A stretch of 64,000 nucleotides of DNA from Terribacillus saccharophilus (GTDB taxonomy: Bacteria > Bacillota > Bacilli > Bacillales > Amphibacillaceae), in NCBI RefSeq assembly GCF_002272075.1, contig NZ_NPBJ01000003.1:1-64000 (forward strand), read 5' to 3'. This document shows, piece by piece, positions 32,759 through 43,583 of this stretch. The notes below the pieces were generated by a model that made no database searches, was not told the DNA's origin, and worked only from the letters and a program-made list of their open reading frames with translations. The first letter of the stretch is position 1. Every line of letters begins with the position of its first letter. Made by a program: the position numbers and the translations under genes.

Positions 32759-34424
32759 ATACTTCCATGATGATCGGAAGTACCATTGGGCGGCGTTTCG
32801 TTTTTTCGAACAAGAACGGCGCGATTGTATCTGTAATTTCATTTTTGATTTCAGACCATTGAGTTGTTTTTCTTTCCATCACTTTATTTAGATGGGCAGA
32901 AACGATTTTTTGTGCCTCATTGATAAGGTCTTCTGATTCACGCATGTAAACGAAACCGCGGGAAATGATATCCGGACCAGAAGCAATACGGAATTCTTTC
33001 ATATTGATGCTTACTACGACAATGACAAGTCCTTCTTCGGAAAGGATGCGGCGATCGCGTAATACGATATTACCGATATCACCAATACCGCTGCCGTCGA
33101 CATAGATGGAACCAGATGGAATCTTACCTGCAATGGCAGCACTATCTTTGCCTAATGCCAATACATCTCCGTTATCCATGATGAAGGAATTTTCTTCGCT
33201 GATACCAGTAAGCTTACCAAGCTTCATATGCTCGACTAGCATACGGTATTCACCGTGGATCGGCATGAAGTATTTCGGATTCATCAAGCGAAGCATTAGC
33301 TTTTGTTCTTCCTGACTACCGTGACCGGAAGTATGGATGTTATTCAATGCGCCATGAATGACGTCTGCTCCTGCGCGATACAGCATGTTGATAATACGGC
33401 TTACACTAATCGCATTACCCGGAATCGGGGAAGACGAGAAGACAACCGAATCACCAGGCTGAATCTGAATCTGACGGTGTGTGCCGTTAGCAATTCGAGA
33501 AAGTGCAGCCATTGGTTCACCTTGAGAACCAGTACATAGAATAACGACTTCATTCGCAGGCAGACGATTAATCTGATGTGAATCGATGAATGTTTCCTTC
33601 GGTGCATTGATAAATCCAAGTTCGATACCGAGGTTGATATTTGTTTCCATACTTCTTCCGAAGATGGCAACTTTTCGCCCTGTTTTCACAGCTGAATCGA
33701 TTACTTGCTGCAACCGGTGGATATTAGAAGCAAAAGTAGCGAATATCAAGCGGCCGTCAACACGTCTGAAAATATCGTTGATACTTTCACCAACAACACG
33801 TTCAGACATAGTGAATCCTGGTACTTCACTGTTTGTAGAGTCGGATAGTAAGCAAAGTACGCCTTCTTTGCCGATTTCAGCCATTTTTGCAATGTCAGCT
33901 GGCTGTCCGACCGGAGTGAAATCAAATTTGAAGTCACCGGTATGCACGATGTTGCCAGGAGGGGTCTTCACGACTACACCGAATGATTCCGGAATACTAT
34001 GTGTTGTACGGAAAAAGCTGACAGATGTTTTTCTGAACTTGATGATGTCATCTTCTCCATAAATGTTAAGCTTTGCATTGCGCAAAAGGCCATGCTCATC
34101 TAATTTATTTTTGATCATTCCCATTGCAAGTTTTCCTGCATAAATCGGAATGTTCACTTCTTTTAAGAGGTAAGGTACGCCGCCGATGTGGTCCTCGTGA
34201 CCGTGAGTAATGAACAAACCTTTAATTTTATCCTGGTTTTGCACGATGTAAGTGAAATCAGGAATAACATAGTCAATACCGAGAAGCTCGTCCTCAGGGA
34301 ATTTGATTCCTGCATCGATTATGATGATTTCATCCTGGAATTGGACACCATACATGTTTTTGCCGATTTCTCCGAGTCCGCCAATGGCAAAAACAGCTGT
34401 TTGGTCATTTTTTACGAATTTCAT
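32757..34424 (-). CDS. rnjA: Ribonuclease J1
   Basis: A 555-residue metallo-beta-lactamase/beta-CASP nuclease with endonuclease and 5'-3' exonuclease activity, central to mRNA decay and rRNA maturation in Firmicutes. The zinc motif [10 protein letters not shown] has ligands at His74, His76, Asp78 and His79; further motifs include TGDFKFD, the beta-CASP region ([17 protein letters not shown]) and the HTSGHG motif. Length matches B. subtilis RNase J1 (555). The start codon overlaps the rpoY stop (ATGA), so the genes are translationally coupled, as in B. subtilis. Confidence 0.97.
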   Translation of the reverse strand: MKFVKNDQTAVFAIGGLGEIGKNMYGVQFQDEIIIIDAGIKFPEDELLGIDYVIPDFTYIVQNQDKIKGLFITHGHEDHIGGVPYLLKEVNIPIYAGKLAMGMIKNKLDEHGLLRNAKLNIYGEDDIIKFRKTSVSFFRTTHSIPESFGVVVKTPPGNIVHTGDFKFDFTPVGQPADIAKMAEIGKEGVLCLLSDSTNSEVPGFTMSERVVGESINDIFRRVDGRLIFATFASNIHRLQQVIDSAVKTGRKVAIFGRSMETNINLGIELGFINAPKETFIDSHQINRLPANEVVILCTGSQGEPMAALSRIANGTHRQIQIQPGDSVVFSSSPIPGNAISVSRIINMLYRAGADVIHGALNNIHTSGHGSQEEQKLMLRLMNPKYFMPIHGEYRMLVEHMKLGKLTGISEENSFIMDNGDVLALGKDSAAIAGKIPSGSIYVDGSGIGDIGNIVLRDRRILSEEGLVIVVVSINMKEFRIASGPDIISRGFVYMRESEDLINEAQKIVSAHLNKVMERKTTQWSEIKNEITDTIAPFLFEKTKRRPMVLPIIMEV

Positions 34425-34633
34425 TTCGCTTGCTCCAATTTGAAGTCTTCAGATTGCTTCTCATATGCAAGATGTGCTTCATCGAGCGGCTGGATGAACT
34501 CGATGTTGATATCACGATCTGCTAGTGTTTTACGTACCTGTCTTATACTTTCCGCTTCCATGTACAAGCTCTTAGAGCGTTCACGTACAGGAACTTCGGA
34601 TGGGTTTTCCTGATAAAATACTTTAAATACCAT
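34421..34633 (-). CDS. rpoY: RNA polymerase epsilon subunit
   Basis: A 70-residue acidic-basic protein starting [19 protein letters not shown], the signature of RpoY (formerly YkzG/DUF1447), a small Firmicute-specific RNA polymerase subunit. The start at 34633 has TAGGAGAGATAGAT upstream and matches the family N-terminus; a longer in-frame reading adds 15 unsupported residues. It overlaps rnjA by four bases. Confidence 0.95.
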   Translation of the reverse strand: MVFKVFYQENPSEVPVRERSKSLYMEAESIRQVRKTLADRDINIEFIQPLDEAHLAYEKQSEDFKLEQAK

Positions 34634-34724
34634 ATCTATCTCTCCTATTCTTATGGTTGACAATTGCTTTATATCCATAACGAACGGAGCAAGTCTGTGT
34701 AAAAACCGAATTGCTGACGTATTG

Positions 34725-34826
34725 CTATTCAGTTAGATCTTGTCCGCACGTAGTAGGCACTCGTCGTTTTTGGCCAAATAAATCTTTCCACCGTTTCTTT
34801 AACTTTTCCTTCAAACGCTTGAGCAC
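34725..34826 (-). CDS. Candidate small basic protein, 33 aa, upstream of rpoY
   Basis: An unlisted minus-strand ORF: GTG at 34826, stop TAG at 34727-34725. AAAGGAG lies nine bases before the GTG. The product starts [18 protein letters not shown], a Lys/Arg-rich amphipathic helix, followed by a polar tail with one Cys ([11 protein letters not shown]). It lies on the same strand as rpoY-rnjA, 91 bp upstream, and behind a promoter at 34897-34928. I do not recognise it. It could be a membrane- or RNA-binding small protein, or a chance reading frame; the ribosome site, promoter and strongly biased composition favour a real gene. Confidence 0.5.
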   Translation of the reverse strand: MLKRLKEKLKKRWKDLFGQKRRVPTTCGQDLTE

Positions 34827-34896
34827 ACGAAGCAACTCCTTTCGTTTCGCAGAAAAGCAAGAAAAAACGTTTACCCGTCCAATCCCTCTTACTTAC

Positions 34897-34928
34897 AGTA
34901 TAGTATGAAAACGCTAAGATGAAAACAA
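34897..34928 (-). promoter_or_regulatory. Promoter of the small ORF-rpoY-rnjA unit
   Basis: On the minus strand two overlapping sigma-A options: TTGTTT-17-TACTAT (34928-34900) and TTTTCA-17-TATACT (34925-34897). Transcription would give a leader of about 250 bases before rpoY that includes the small basic ORF. Confidence 0.6.
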
Positions 34929-35095
34929 AAACACAGCATACTTTCAAAAAAACTGCCGATAAAAGGAAGGGATGGTTGTTTTCTCTTGGGATTCATGTAA
35001 AGATATTTTTCGACGAACCTGCATAACTTATACTCGATTATAAGAAGTAGAGAAGAAAGATGCAAGGGCAGGAAAGACTAAGAGGAGGATGTACT
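34929..35095. other. Spacer between the rpoY-rnjA promoter and ykrA
   Basis: Together with the small ORF this is part of a 462-bp gap between rpoY and ykrA. Apart from the promoter and small ORF I see only AT-rich sequence and, at its 3' end, the AGAGGAGG ribosome site of the HAD gene. Confidence 0.6.
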
Positions 35096-35869
35096 ATGGA
35101 GAAAAGAATCGTATTCCTGGATATCGATGGCACAATTCTGAACACAAAGGGTGAAATCCCTCAGGCAACTAAGGAAGCTGTTCAAGCACTGAAGGATAAT
35201 GGTCATTATGTTGCAATAGCGACAGGGCGGGCCCCGTTCATGTTTGAGGATATCCGTAAAGAGCTTGATATTACTTCTTTTGTAAGCTATAACGGTCAGT
35301 ACGTCGTCTTCGAAGGGGAAGTCATCTATCGCAATCCGATTAAACGGGAGCATTTACTTCATTTATATAATGAAGCGTCCGAGAAAGAGCATGCGATGGT
35401 GTTTATGGGAGATACGATCATGAAGGCATCTGAAACTGATAATGGATTTGTACGTGACAGTTTAGCATCTCTAGGGTTTACATATCCGGAAATTGATAAA
35501 GATTATTTTCATCATGAACCGATTTACCAAGCGCTCCTATTTTGTGAGGAGCATGAACTACAAGATTATGCGGATCATCATAAGCATGTACGGTTCATCC
35601 GATGGCATCCGCTCTCCTGTGATGTACTGCCCGGTGACGGTTCTAAGAAAATCGGAGTTATGAAGTTGCTGGAAGCAGCAGGTCTTTCTGTACAATCAAC
35701 ATATGCTTGTGGAGATGGACTGAATGATTTGGAGATGATTGAATTCGCAGGCACTGGTATTGTGATGGGTAATGCAGTACCTGAATTAAAGGAGCTGGCT
35801 GACATACAGACCGCTCATGTGGATGAAGACGGGCTTTCGCTTGGTCTGAAAAAGGCTGGGTTGATATAA
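35096..35869 (+). CDS. Cof-type HAD hydrolase (YkrA-like)
   Basis: A 257-residue haloacid dehalogenase superfamily phosphatase of the Cof/IIB class. Motif I FLDIDGTILNT (nucleophile Asp and general acid Asp), motif II IATGR, motif III Lys in DGSKKIGV, and motif IV YACGDGLNDLEMI. The cap domain lies between residues ~80 and 190. Substrates are likely sugar phosphates or cofactors and are unknown for this member. AGAGGAGG precedes the ATG at 35096. It occupies the position of ykrA between rpoY and def in B. subtilis. Confidence 0.92.
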   Translation: MEKRIVFLDIDGTILNTKGEIPQATKEAVQALKDNGHYVAIATGRAPFMFEDIRKELDITSFVSYNGQYVVFEGEVIYRNPIKREHLLHLYNEASEKEHAMVFMGDTIMKASETDNGFVRDSLASLGFTYPEIDKDYFHHEPIYQALLFCEEHELQDYADHHKHVRFIRWHPLSCDVLPGDGSKKIGVMKLLEAAGLSVQSTYACGDGLNDLEMIEFAGTGIVMGNAVPELKELADIQTAHVDEDGLSLGLKKAGLI

Positions 35870-35870
35870 A

Positions 35871-35905
35871 AAGAAGCGCACTCCTTGAGAGTGCGCTTCT
35901 TTTAC
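35871..35905. terminator. Bidirectional terminator between ykrA-like gene and def
   Basis: Thirteen-bp perfect stem (35871-35883 with 35889-35901) between convergent genes; it touches the def stop region. Confidence 0.9.
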
Positions 35906-36456
35906 AATTCAATCGGTTTAGAGTTGTCCGGCTGTGCGAAAGGATCTTCTTTATTGATACGATCATAGAACATTGTTCCGTTTAAATGATCGATTTCATG
36001 TTGGAAGACCACAGCTGCATAGCCTTTCAGGCGCAATTTGACTTCCTTGCCTTCCAAAGTGACGGCCTTGATTGTGATGCGGGAATAACGAGGTACGTAC
36101 CCGGGTATTTCACGATCAACCGACAGGCAGCCCTCTCCGCTCATCAAATAAGTATGTTCGACAGAATGACTGACGATTTTCGGGTTAAAAAGACCATATT
36201 CATAAAAGGTGCCGTTAGGATCTTCGAAATAGACAGCTATCATTCGCTTTGAAATACCGATTTGAGGTGCAGCCAAACCTACGCCGGGGCGAAGATCATA
36301 TTTTGCAGCCAGATCATCATCCTGGCTATTTCTCAAGTATTCAAGCATATCTGTCAACGTTTGTTTATCTTCTTCCGATGCAGGCAGCTCCACTTCTTTA
36401 GCAACTTGTTCAAGAATCGGATTGCCTTCTCGGATAATATCTTCCATGGTAATCAT
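35902..36456 (-). CDS. def: Peptide deformylase
   Basis: A 184-residue metal-dependent enzyme that removes the formyl group from nascent proteins, an essential step for methionine removal. All three signatures are present: [10 protein letters not shown] (motif 1), EGCLS with the metal-binding Cys (motif 2), and QHEIDHLNG with two metal His and the catalytic Glu (motif 3). Its length equals that of the B. subtilis DefB (YkrB) form. The start at 36456 has AAGGAGTGAT upstream; two further in-frame ATGs flank it, but this one fits the spacing best. Confidence 0.95.
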   Translation of the reverse strand: MITMEDIIREGNPILEQVAKEVELPASEEDKQTLTDMLEYLRNSQDDDLAAKYDLRPGVGLAAPQIGISKRMIAVYFEDPNGTFYEYGLFNPKIVSHSVEHTYLMSGEGCLSVDREIPGYVPRYSRITIKAVTLEGKEVKLRLKGYAAVVFQHEIDHLNGTMFYDRINKEDPFAQPDNSKPIEL

Positions 36457-36635
36457 GCTGATCACTCCTTGCACTGTTACTTTTCCGTTCTATAGTGTAT
36501 CACAAGAATGTCTGTATGACACCAGAATCAATTTACAGAATCGTTTATCGTATTTCTTTCGCGAATTTTGTGTTTAGTATACAATGTAGGTGAATACATA
36601 GAAGCTGTGGGTAACATGGCAGAGGAGGATACGTT

Positions 36636-37289
36636 TTGCGCAAGTTAGGATTAGGCATACTCCTGATGGGGAGCGCTGTGGGACTCACTGCATGTAACAA
36701 TGCATCACCGGAGGAGCAGGTCTACAATCATTTAGAGGAGACTGTATCTCTGGAATCGGGATATGTCGAGCAGCAAGAGTCTTTGGCAGATTTAGAAAAG
36801 AAAGAACAGAACTTATACAACGAGATTTTGCAGCTGGGTACGGATGAATTGGATCAAATCAAAAGTAAATCCCAGGAAGCAATCGACTTGATCGGGCAGC
36901 GTAAAGATGCGCTTGCGAAAGAAAAAGAGAGCTTGGACGAAGCAGAAGCAGAGTTTAAGGAACTGGATTCTATCATCGATGAACTAGAAAGTGATGATGC
37001 AAAGCAGAAGGCTCAGACACTTTATGATACGATGGAGGCGCGATATAGTGCATATGACAAACTCCATGAAGCCTATACAAAAGCGTTGGATGAAGATAAC
37101 ACTTTGTATGATATGTTCCAGCAGGATGACATTACGCAGGATGAATTAACCAGCCAAATCGAAAAGATTAATGCAGGTTATGAAGAAATCAAAACGGCCA
37201 ATGAGGAATTCAATACACAGACAGAAGCGTTTAATGAGCAAAAACAGCAGTTTTATGAATCTGCTGGTCTGAATGTAGAGAACGAATAA
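36636..37289 (+). CDS. ykyA: YkyA family lipoprotein
   Basis: A 217-residue predicted lipoprotein: signal peptide with lipobox GLTAC (lipidated Cys20), then an almost wholly helical, Glu/Lys/Gln-rich coiled-coil body. It matches the YkyA putative cell-wall-binding lipoprotein family, which sits between def and pdhA in B. subtilis. Function is unknown. Translation starts with TTG at 36636, eight bases after AGAGGAGG. A terminator follows. Confidence 0.88.
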   Translation: MRKLGLGILLMGSAVGLTACNNASPEEQVYNHLEETVSLESGYVEQQESLADLEKKEQNLYNEILQLGTDELDQIKSKSQEAIDLIGQRKDALAKEKESLDEAEAEFKELDSIIDELESDDAKQKAQTLYDTMEARYSAYDKLHEAYTKALDEDNTLYDMFQQDDITQDELTSQIEKINAGYEEIKTANEEFNTQTEAFNEQKQQFYESAGLNVENE

Positions 37290-37294
37290 GGAAG

Positions 37295-37328
37295 AACCCT
37301 TTTCTCGAAATGAGAGGAGGGTTTTTTT
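37295..37328 (+). terminator. Terminator of ykyA
   Basis: AACCCTTTTCTC pairs with GAGAGGAGGGTT (two G-U pairs), followed by seven T residues. Confidence 0.85.
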
Positions 37329-37440
37329 ATTGTACTGATACAGTGTTAAAATATTTTGTAGTACAGTTGGGAATCCGAGAATTGTGAAGATTTCTTTAAT
37401 ACCGTTTTCATAAATTATTAGCAATATCTAATCTAAGATG

Positions 37441-37470
37441 TTGACGTTTTCCGGCAAGATAAGCTAAACT
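37441..37470 (+). promoter_or_regulatory. Putative sigma-A promoter of pdhABCD
   Basis: TTGACG (37441-37446), 18-bp spacer, TAAACT (37465-37470). It would give a leader of roughly 175 bases before pdhA. Confidence 0.55.
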
Positions 37471-38734
<1,264 letters not shown>

Positions 38735-38737
38735 GTC

Positions 38738-39715
38738 ATGGCACAAATGACAATGATCCAAGCAATCACTGATGCTCTCCGTACGGAACTGAAGAATGAC
38801 GAAAACGTTATGATCTTCGGGGAAGACGTTGGTAAAAACGGCGGCGTATTCCGTGCGACTGAAGGTCTGCAAGCTGAATTCGGCGAAGACCGCGTATTCG
38901 ATACACCACTTGCAGAATCTGCAATCGGCGGTATGGCTGTAGGTCTTGCGATCGAAGGCTTCCGTCCGGTACCTGAAATCCAGTTCTTTGGCTTCGTATA
39001 TGAAGTTATGGACGCAATTAGCGGACAATTGGCTCGTTTGCGCTACCGTTCCGGCGGCACGCAAAGCGCTCCAGTTACAATCCGTGCGCCATTCGGCGGC
39101 GGTGTGCACACTCCTGAGTTGCACGCAGATTCCCTTGAAGGACTTATGGCACAACAGCCTGGTCTTAAAGTGGTTATCCCATCTAACCCTTACGATGCAA
39201 AAGGTCTCTTGATCTCTGCGATTCGCGACAACGATCCGGTTATCTACCTTGAGCACATGAAACTTTATCGTTCATTCCGAGAAGAGGTTCCTGAAGAGGA
39301 ATACACTGTTGAACTTGGTAAAGCAGCTGTTAAGCGTGAAGGTACTGATGTTACATTGATCGCTTATGGCGCAATGGTACAAGCTTCTTTGAAAGCTGCA
39401 GAAGAACTTGAGAAAAACAATGTATCTGCTGAAGTTATCGACTTGCGTACTGTAAGCCCGATCGATCTTGATACAGTTCTTGCATCTGTTAAGAAAACTG
39501 GCCGTGTGGTAGTTGTGCAGGAAGCACAGCGTCAAGCAGGTATCGCAGCTCACTTGATCTCTGAGATCCAAGAGCGTGCTATCCTTCATCTTGAAGCGCC
39601 AGTAATGCGTGTCGCGGCACCAGATACTGTATTTGCTTTCTCACAAGCAGAAGAAGTATGGCTTCCAAACCATAACGACATCGTGGAAAAAGCAAACGAA
39701 GTAATCAATTTCTAA
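38738..39715 (+). CDS. pdhB: Pyruvate dehydrogenase E1 beta subunit
   Basis: A 325-residue transketolase-like partner of PdhA. The catalytic Glu lies in [15 protein letters not shown], and the conserved PEIQFFGF and [16 protein letters not shown] segments are present. The C-terminal domain contains VSPIDLDT and [18 protein letters not shown] in the 3' end of pdhA serves as ribosome site. It forms the alpha2beta2 E1 component that decarboxylates pyruvate. Confidence 0.97.
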   Translation: MAQMTMIQAITDALRTELKNDENVMIFGEDVGKNGGVFRATEGLQAEFGEDRVFDTPLAESAIGGMAVGLAIEGFRPVPEIQFFGFVYEVMDAISGQLARLRYRSGGTQSAPVTIRAPFGGGVHTPELHADSLEGLMAQQPGLKVVIPSNPYDAKGLLISAIRDNDPVIYLEHMKLYRSFREEVPEEEYTVELGKAAVKREGTDVTLIAYGAMVQASLKAAEELEKNNVSAEVIDLRTVSPIDLDTVLASVKKTGRVVVVQEAQRQAGIAAHLISEIQERAILHLEAPVMRVAAPDTVFAFSQAEEVWLPNHNDIVEKANEVINF

Positions 39716-39739
39716 AAGCAGAATCAGGAGGTAATTATT

Positions 39740-41041
39740 TTGGCTTTCGAATTCAAAATGCCGGATATCGGTGAAGGTATTCACGAAGGTGAAATCGTAA
39801 AATGGTTCGTCAAAGAAGGCGACACAGTAGCAGAGGACGACGTACTTTGCGAAGTCCAAAACGATAAAGCAGTAGTTGAGATTCCATCTCCTTACGAGGG
39901 TACAGTAAGCAAGATTTCTGTAGGCGAAGGTGAAGTAGCAATCGTTGGTGATACACTTATCACTTTCGACGGTGAAGCTGGCGATGCTGACGGCGGAAAT
40001 GCTCCTGCTCCAGCTGAGCAAGAACAAACTTCCATCCAAGCTAATGGTACAGAATCCAACGAAACTGTTGAAAAAATCAAAGAAGAAGGTCCTAAAGCTG
40101 AAGCTGGCGAAGCTCCATCTGGCGATCTAATCATCGCAATGCCTTCTGTACGTAAATATGCTCGTGAGCAAGGCGTAGATATTAAACAAGTATCTGGTTC
40201 TGGTAAAGGCGGCCGTGTATTAGCTGAAGATATCGACAGCTTCAAGAACGGTGGCGCTGCTAAAGCTGCTCCACAAGCTGAAGCTTCTGAGCCAGCTGCA
40301 GAACAGAAAACAGCTGCTACTGTTGTTTCTGGTGATGAGTACCCTGAATCCAGAGAGAAAATGAGTGGAATCCGTCGCGCAATCGCTAAAGCGATGGTTA
40401 ACTCTAAATCTAAAGCTCCTCACGTTACATTGATGGACGAAGTAGATGTAACTGAGCTAGTTGCACACCGTAAGAAATTCAAAGCGGTTGCTGCTGAAAA
40501 AGAAATCAAGCTTACGTATCTTCCATACGTTGCAAAAGCGCTTGTTTCAGTATTGAAAAACTTCCCGATCTTGAACTCTTCCATCGATGATGCGACAGAC
40601 GAGATCATTACAAAACATTATTACAACATCGGTATTGCAGCTGACACTGAAAAAGGTCTTCTTGTACCAGTTGTGAAAAATGCGGATCGCAAATCTATCT
40701 TCACAATTTCCCAGGAAATTAACGAGCTTGCAGTTAAAGCGCGTGATGGTAAACTTGCTCCGGACGAAATGAAAGGTGCTTCAAGCACTATCTCAAACAT
40801 CGGATCTGCAGGCGGTCAGTGGTTTACTCCGGTAATCAACTACCCTGAAGCAGCTATCCTAGGTGTAGGACGTATTGCTGAAAAAGCAATCGTTAAAGAC
40901 GGCGAGATCGTTGCAGCTCCAGTGCTTGCACTTTCTCTAAGCTTCGACCATAGAATCGTTGATGGTGCAACTGCTCAAACAGCAATGAACCACTTGAAAC
41001 GTCTATTGGCTGATCCACAACTAATCATGATGGAGGGATAA
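39740..41041 (+). CDS. pdhC: Dihydrolipoamide acetyltransferase (E2)
   Basis: A 433-residue core component. One lipoyl domain (lipoylated Lys43 in [16 protein letters not shown]), a long Ala/Glu/Pro linker, a peripheral subunit-binding domain (about 131-165, [15 protein letters not shown]...[11 protein letters not shown]), a second linker and the catalytic domain ending with the active-site motif [10 protein letters not shown]. Starts with TTG at 39740 after AGGAGG. It forms the 60-subunit core that accepts acetyl groups from E1 and passes them to CoA. Confidence 0.97.
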   Translation: MAFEFKMPDIGEGIHEGEIVKWFVKEGDTVAEDDVLCEVQNDKAVVEIPSPYEGTVSKISVGEGEVAIVGDTLITFDGEAGDADGGNAPAPAEQEQTSIQANGTESNETVEKIKEEGPKAEAGEAPSGDLIIAMPSVRKYAREQGVDIKQVSGSGKGGRVLAEDIDSFKNGGAAKAAPQAEASEPAAEQKTAATVVSGDEYPESREKMSGIRRAIAKAMVNSKSKAPHVTLMDEVDVTELVAHRKKFKAVAAEKEIKLTYLPYVAKALVSVLKNFPILNSSIDDATDEIITKHYYNIGIAADTEKGLLVPVVKNADRKSIFTISQEINELAVKARDGKLAPDEMKGASSTISNIGSAGGQWFTPVINYPEAAILGVGRIAEKAIVKDGEIVAAPVLALSLSFDHRIVDGATAQTAMNHLKRLLADPQLIMMEG

Positions 41042-41044
41042 CAA

Positions 41045-42454
41045 ATGGTAGTAGGAGACTTCCCAATCGAATTAGATACTCTTGTGGTAGGTGCGGGACC
41101 TGGCGGCTATGTAGCTGCCATCCGCGCTGCACAAGAAGGGCAAAAAGTAACAGTAGTAGAAAAAGGAAACCTTGGCGGTGTTTGCTTAAACGTCGGCTGT
41201 ATTCCTTCCAAAGCATTAATCCAAGCTGGCCACAAAGTGGAATATGCTCATGGTGATGCGGATCTTGGTATCTCTACTGAAGGTGCGAAAGTAGACTTCT
41301 CCAAAGTACAAGAATGGAAAGCTAGTGTTGTAAACAAGCTTACTTCTGGTGTTGGCGGTCTATTGAAAGGTAACAAAGTAGACGTTGTTAGTGGCGAAGT
41401 TTACTTCGTAGATAAAAACACTGTTAAAGTAATGGATGAGAAGAGCTCTCAGACTTATACTTTCAACAACTGTATTATCGCTACAGGTTCTACACCAATC
41501 GAGCTTCCTAGCTTCAAGTACACTGATCGTGTTCTAGATTCTACAGGTGCTCTTAATCTTAAAGAAATTCCTAAGAAACTAGTTGTTATCGGCGGCGGTT
41601 ACGTAGGAATCGAGCTTGGTACTGCTTATGCAAACTTCGGTACTGAAGTTACTGTCCTTGAAGGATTGAAAGATATCCTTGGTGGTTTCGAGAAGCAAAT
41701 GACATCACTTGTTTCCCGTAAACTGAAGAAAAAAGGCGTTAACATTGTGACTGAAGCTATGGCTAAAGGCGTTGAAGAAACTGCTGACGGCGTAAAAGTA
41801 ACTTATGAAGCAAAAGGTAAAGAAGAAACTATCGATGCTGATTATGTACTTGTTACAGTTGGTCGTCGTCCTAACACTTCCGAACTTGGTTTGGAAGGAG
41901 TAGGAATCAAGATGACTGATCGCGGACTTATCGAAATCGATGAGCAATGCCGTACAAACGTTGAGAACATCTATGCAATCGGTGATATCGTAGAAGGCCC
42001 GCCACTTGCACACAAAGCTTCTTACGAAGGTAAGATCGCTGCGGAAGCAATCAGCGGTAAACCATCTGCTATCGATTACAATGGTATTCCGATGGTAGTC
42101 TTCTCTGAGCCTGAGCTTGCTTCTGTAGGTCATACAGAGCAGTCTGCAAAAGATGCTGGCTACAAAGTAAAAGCTGCTAAATTCCCGTTTGCTGCAAACG
42201 GTCGTGCACTATCTCTTAACGACAGTGATGGTTTCATGAAACTTATCACTCGTGAAGAAGACGGTGTTGTCCTTGGTGCTCAAATCGCTGGTCCAAACGC
42301 GAGCGATATGATTGCTGAGCTTGGCCTTGCTGTTGAATCCGGAATCACAGCTGAAGACATTGCACTTACAATCCATGCTCACCCATCTCTTGGTGAGATC
42401 ACTATGGAAGCTGCTGAAGTTGCAATCGGCACACCTATCCATATCGTAAAATAA
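41045..42454 (+). CDS. pdhD: Dihydrolipoamide dehydrogenase (E3)
   Basis: A 469-residue FAD enzyme that reoxidises dihydrolipoamide with NAD+. FAD motif [16 protein letters not shown], redox disulfide [18 protein letters not shown] motif [15 protein letters not shown] motif [18 protein letters not shown] and the C-terminal catalytic HAHPSLGEI (His-Glu pair) are all present, in contrast to the related protein at 10044. It lies three bases after pdhC and closes the operon before a strong terminator. Confidence 0.97.
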   Translation: MVVGDFPIELDTLVVGAGPGGYVAAIRAAQEGQKVTVVEKGNLGGVCLNVGCIPSKALIQAGHKVEYAHGDADLGISTEGAKVDFSKVQEWKASVVNKLTSGVGGLLKGNKVDVVSGEVYFVDKNTVKVMDEKSSQTYTFNNCIIATGSTPIELPSFKYTDRVLDSTGALNLKEIPKKLVVIGGGYVGIELGTAYANFGTEVTVLEGLKDILGGFEKQMTSLVSRKLKKKGVNIVTEAMAKGVEETADGVKVTYEAKGKEETIDADYVLVTVGRRPNTSELGLEGVGIKMTDRGLIEIDEQCRTNVENIYAIGDIVEGPPLAHKASYEGKIAAEAISGKPSAIDYNGIPMVVFSEPELASVGHTEQSAKDAGYKVKAAKFPFAANGRALSLNDSDGFMKLITREEDGVVLGAQIAGPNASDMIAELGLAVESGITAEDIALTIHAHPSLGEITMEAAEVAIGTPIHIVK

Positions 42455-42460
42455 TAAGAG

Positions 42461-42493
42461 AGAGCCTATCCTTCATGGATAGGCTCTTTTTTA
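42461..42493. terminator. Bidirectional terminator after pdhD
   Basis: AGAGCCTATCC (42461-42471) pairs with GGATAGGCTCT (42477-42487), then T6. It covers the stop region of the convergent acyltransferase gene. Confidence 0.92.
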
Positions 42494-43497
42494 ATTTTTC
42501 CATACATTGCATTGATCCCCAAATCTCTACCTGAAAACCAATCCTCTATATCGAGTTCTAATTTATTTCCTCTTGGTAAAGCCGTCATCAATCGTTTCGT
42601 TTTAAAAGAATAAGCAAACGTGTGTAATGTACCGAACAGCTGATCATAGTCCTCAAAGAAGAGGGGGGAAGCTGAGTCAGAAAATAATGCAAACAATTCC
42701 TTCTGTGTCATACTCGCTGTATTCGTACTTAGAAGAAAATTATCTCGTTTAGCGGAACTCGTCATATCTTGTCGGTTATATGCTTCAAGTTCATCTTGCT
42801 TAAAGTGGTTGACACAGTTCAATCCGGCCTCAGAAGATCGGACAGAAGTCTTCTCTGGAGTGACTTCAATGACAGCATGTGCACCCTTAGCATCTCCAAC
42901 TGAGAAGTTGTAGCAAGCTGCATGTGGCAGCTGTCTAAACAGATCAATGACTTGTTGTGTTGTTTCACACATATCAAGTGCAATCCTAATAACGGTCCAA
43001 GCTGACAAACCTTTTCGATAACCGAAATTACTGACGAAGTGCAGGCCTATTGCCAATCCTCTTTCATTTACTCCATCATGTCTGCCGATTAGCTGGAGGT
43101 TGTAGCCGATTGAACCATAAGCTTCTGTTGGCGCAATGAAGCTCAGGCAATGATCATAAAGCGAGGGACTAAAATCATAATTGCGTACATAATGGTGTTG
43201 ATCGACATAAGCGGAGCAGCCAAGTGCTTCCGGTCTCGGCATGTTATAGCCGCTGTATAATACAGCCGCTTCGTGCTGCGTTATACCTAAACCATCTGCT
43301 AAGCCCTGGATTTCATCTAATAAATGAGGAGCATAACTAGTGAACAAAGCTTTAATCTCTTCGTATTCGGTTAGCGCGGAGGAGAGCTGGCTGAATTGCT
43401 GAAGTATAGGGTTTCCAGTATAAACAGCAGCCGTTTGCTTTCCTATTGTATAAGCACTTCCTCTGGCCTGAATAATGTCGGCTTGTATTTCTTCCAT
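42466..43497 (-). CDS. C45-family autoproteolytic acyltransferase/hydrolase
   Basis: A 343-residue Ntn-hydrolase related to isopenicillin N acyltransferase and phospholipase-B-like amidases. The predicted nucleophile is Cys94 in ALGCSAYV; autocleavage between Gly93 and Cys94 would expose it. Downstream family features include the RNYDFSP and LIGRHDGVNERGLAIGLHFV segments. No signal peptide is seen, so it is likely cytosolic. The substrate is unknown. GAGGTG precedes the ATG. No gene of this type is at this position in the B. subtilis pdh region. Confidence 0.85.
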   Translation of the reverse strand: MEEIQADIIQARGSAYTIGKQTAAVYTGNPILQQFSQLSSALTEYEEIKALFTSYAPHLLDEIQGLADGLGITQHEAAVLYSGYNMPRPEALGCSAYVDQHHYVRNYDFSPSLYDHCLSFIAPTEAYGSIGYNLQLIGRHDGVNERGLAIGLHFVSNFGYRKGLSAWTVIRIALDMCETTQQVIDLFRQLPHAACYNFSVGDAKGAHAVIEVTPEKTSVRSSEAGLNCVNHFKQDELEAYNRQDMTSSAKRDNFLLSTNTASMTQKELFALFSDSASPLFFEDYDQLFGTLHTFAYSFKTKRLMTALPRGNKLELDIEDWFSGRDLGINAMYGKIKKEPIHEG

Positions 43498-43560
43498 ATA
43501 ATCACCTCTTCTGCAGATTAATCTTCGATAAAATTTGAGAAAAATCCTGCAAAAAGAAAA

Positions 43561-43583
43561 GACAGGAGAATTACTCTCCTGTC
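43561..43583 (-). terminator. Terminator of the BCCT transporter gene
   Basis: GACAGGAGA/TCTCCTGTC nine-bp stem overlapping the stop codon at 43571-43573, followed on the minus strand by a T-rich run. Confidence 0.88.

Noticed and set aside
34729-34947. Minus-strand 72-residue ORF with a hydrophobic start upstream of rpoY
   Set aside because: No ribosome site, it runs through the promoter, and it lies in a different frame from the better supported 33-residue ORF.
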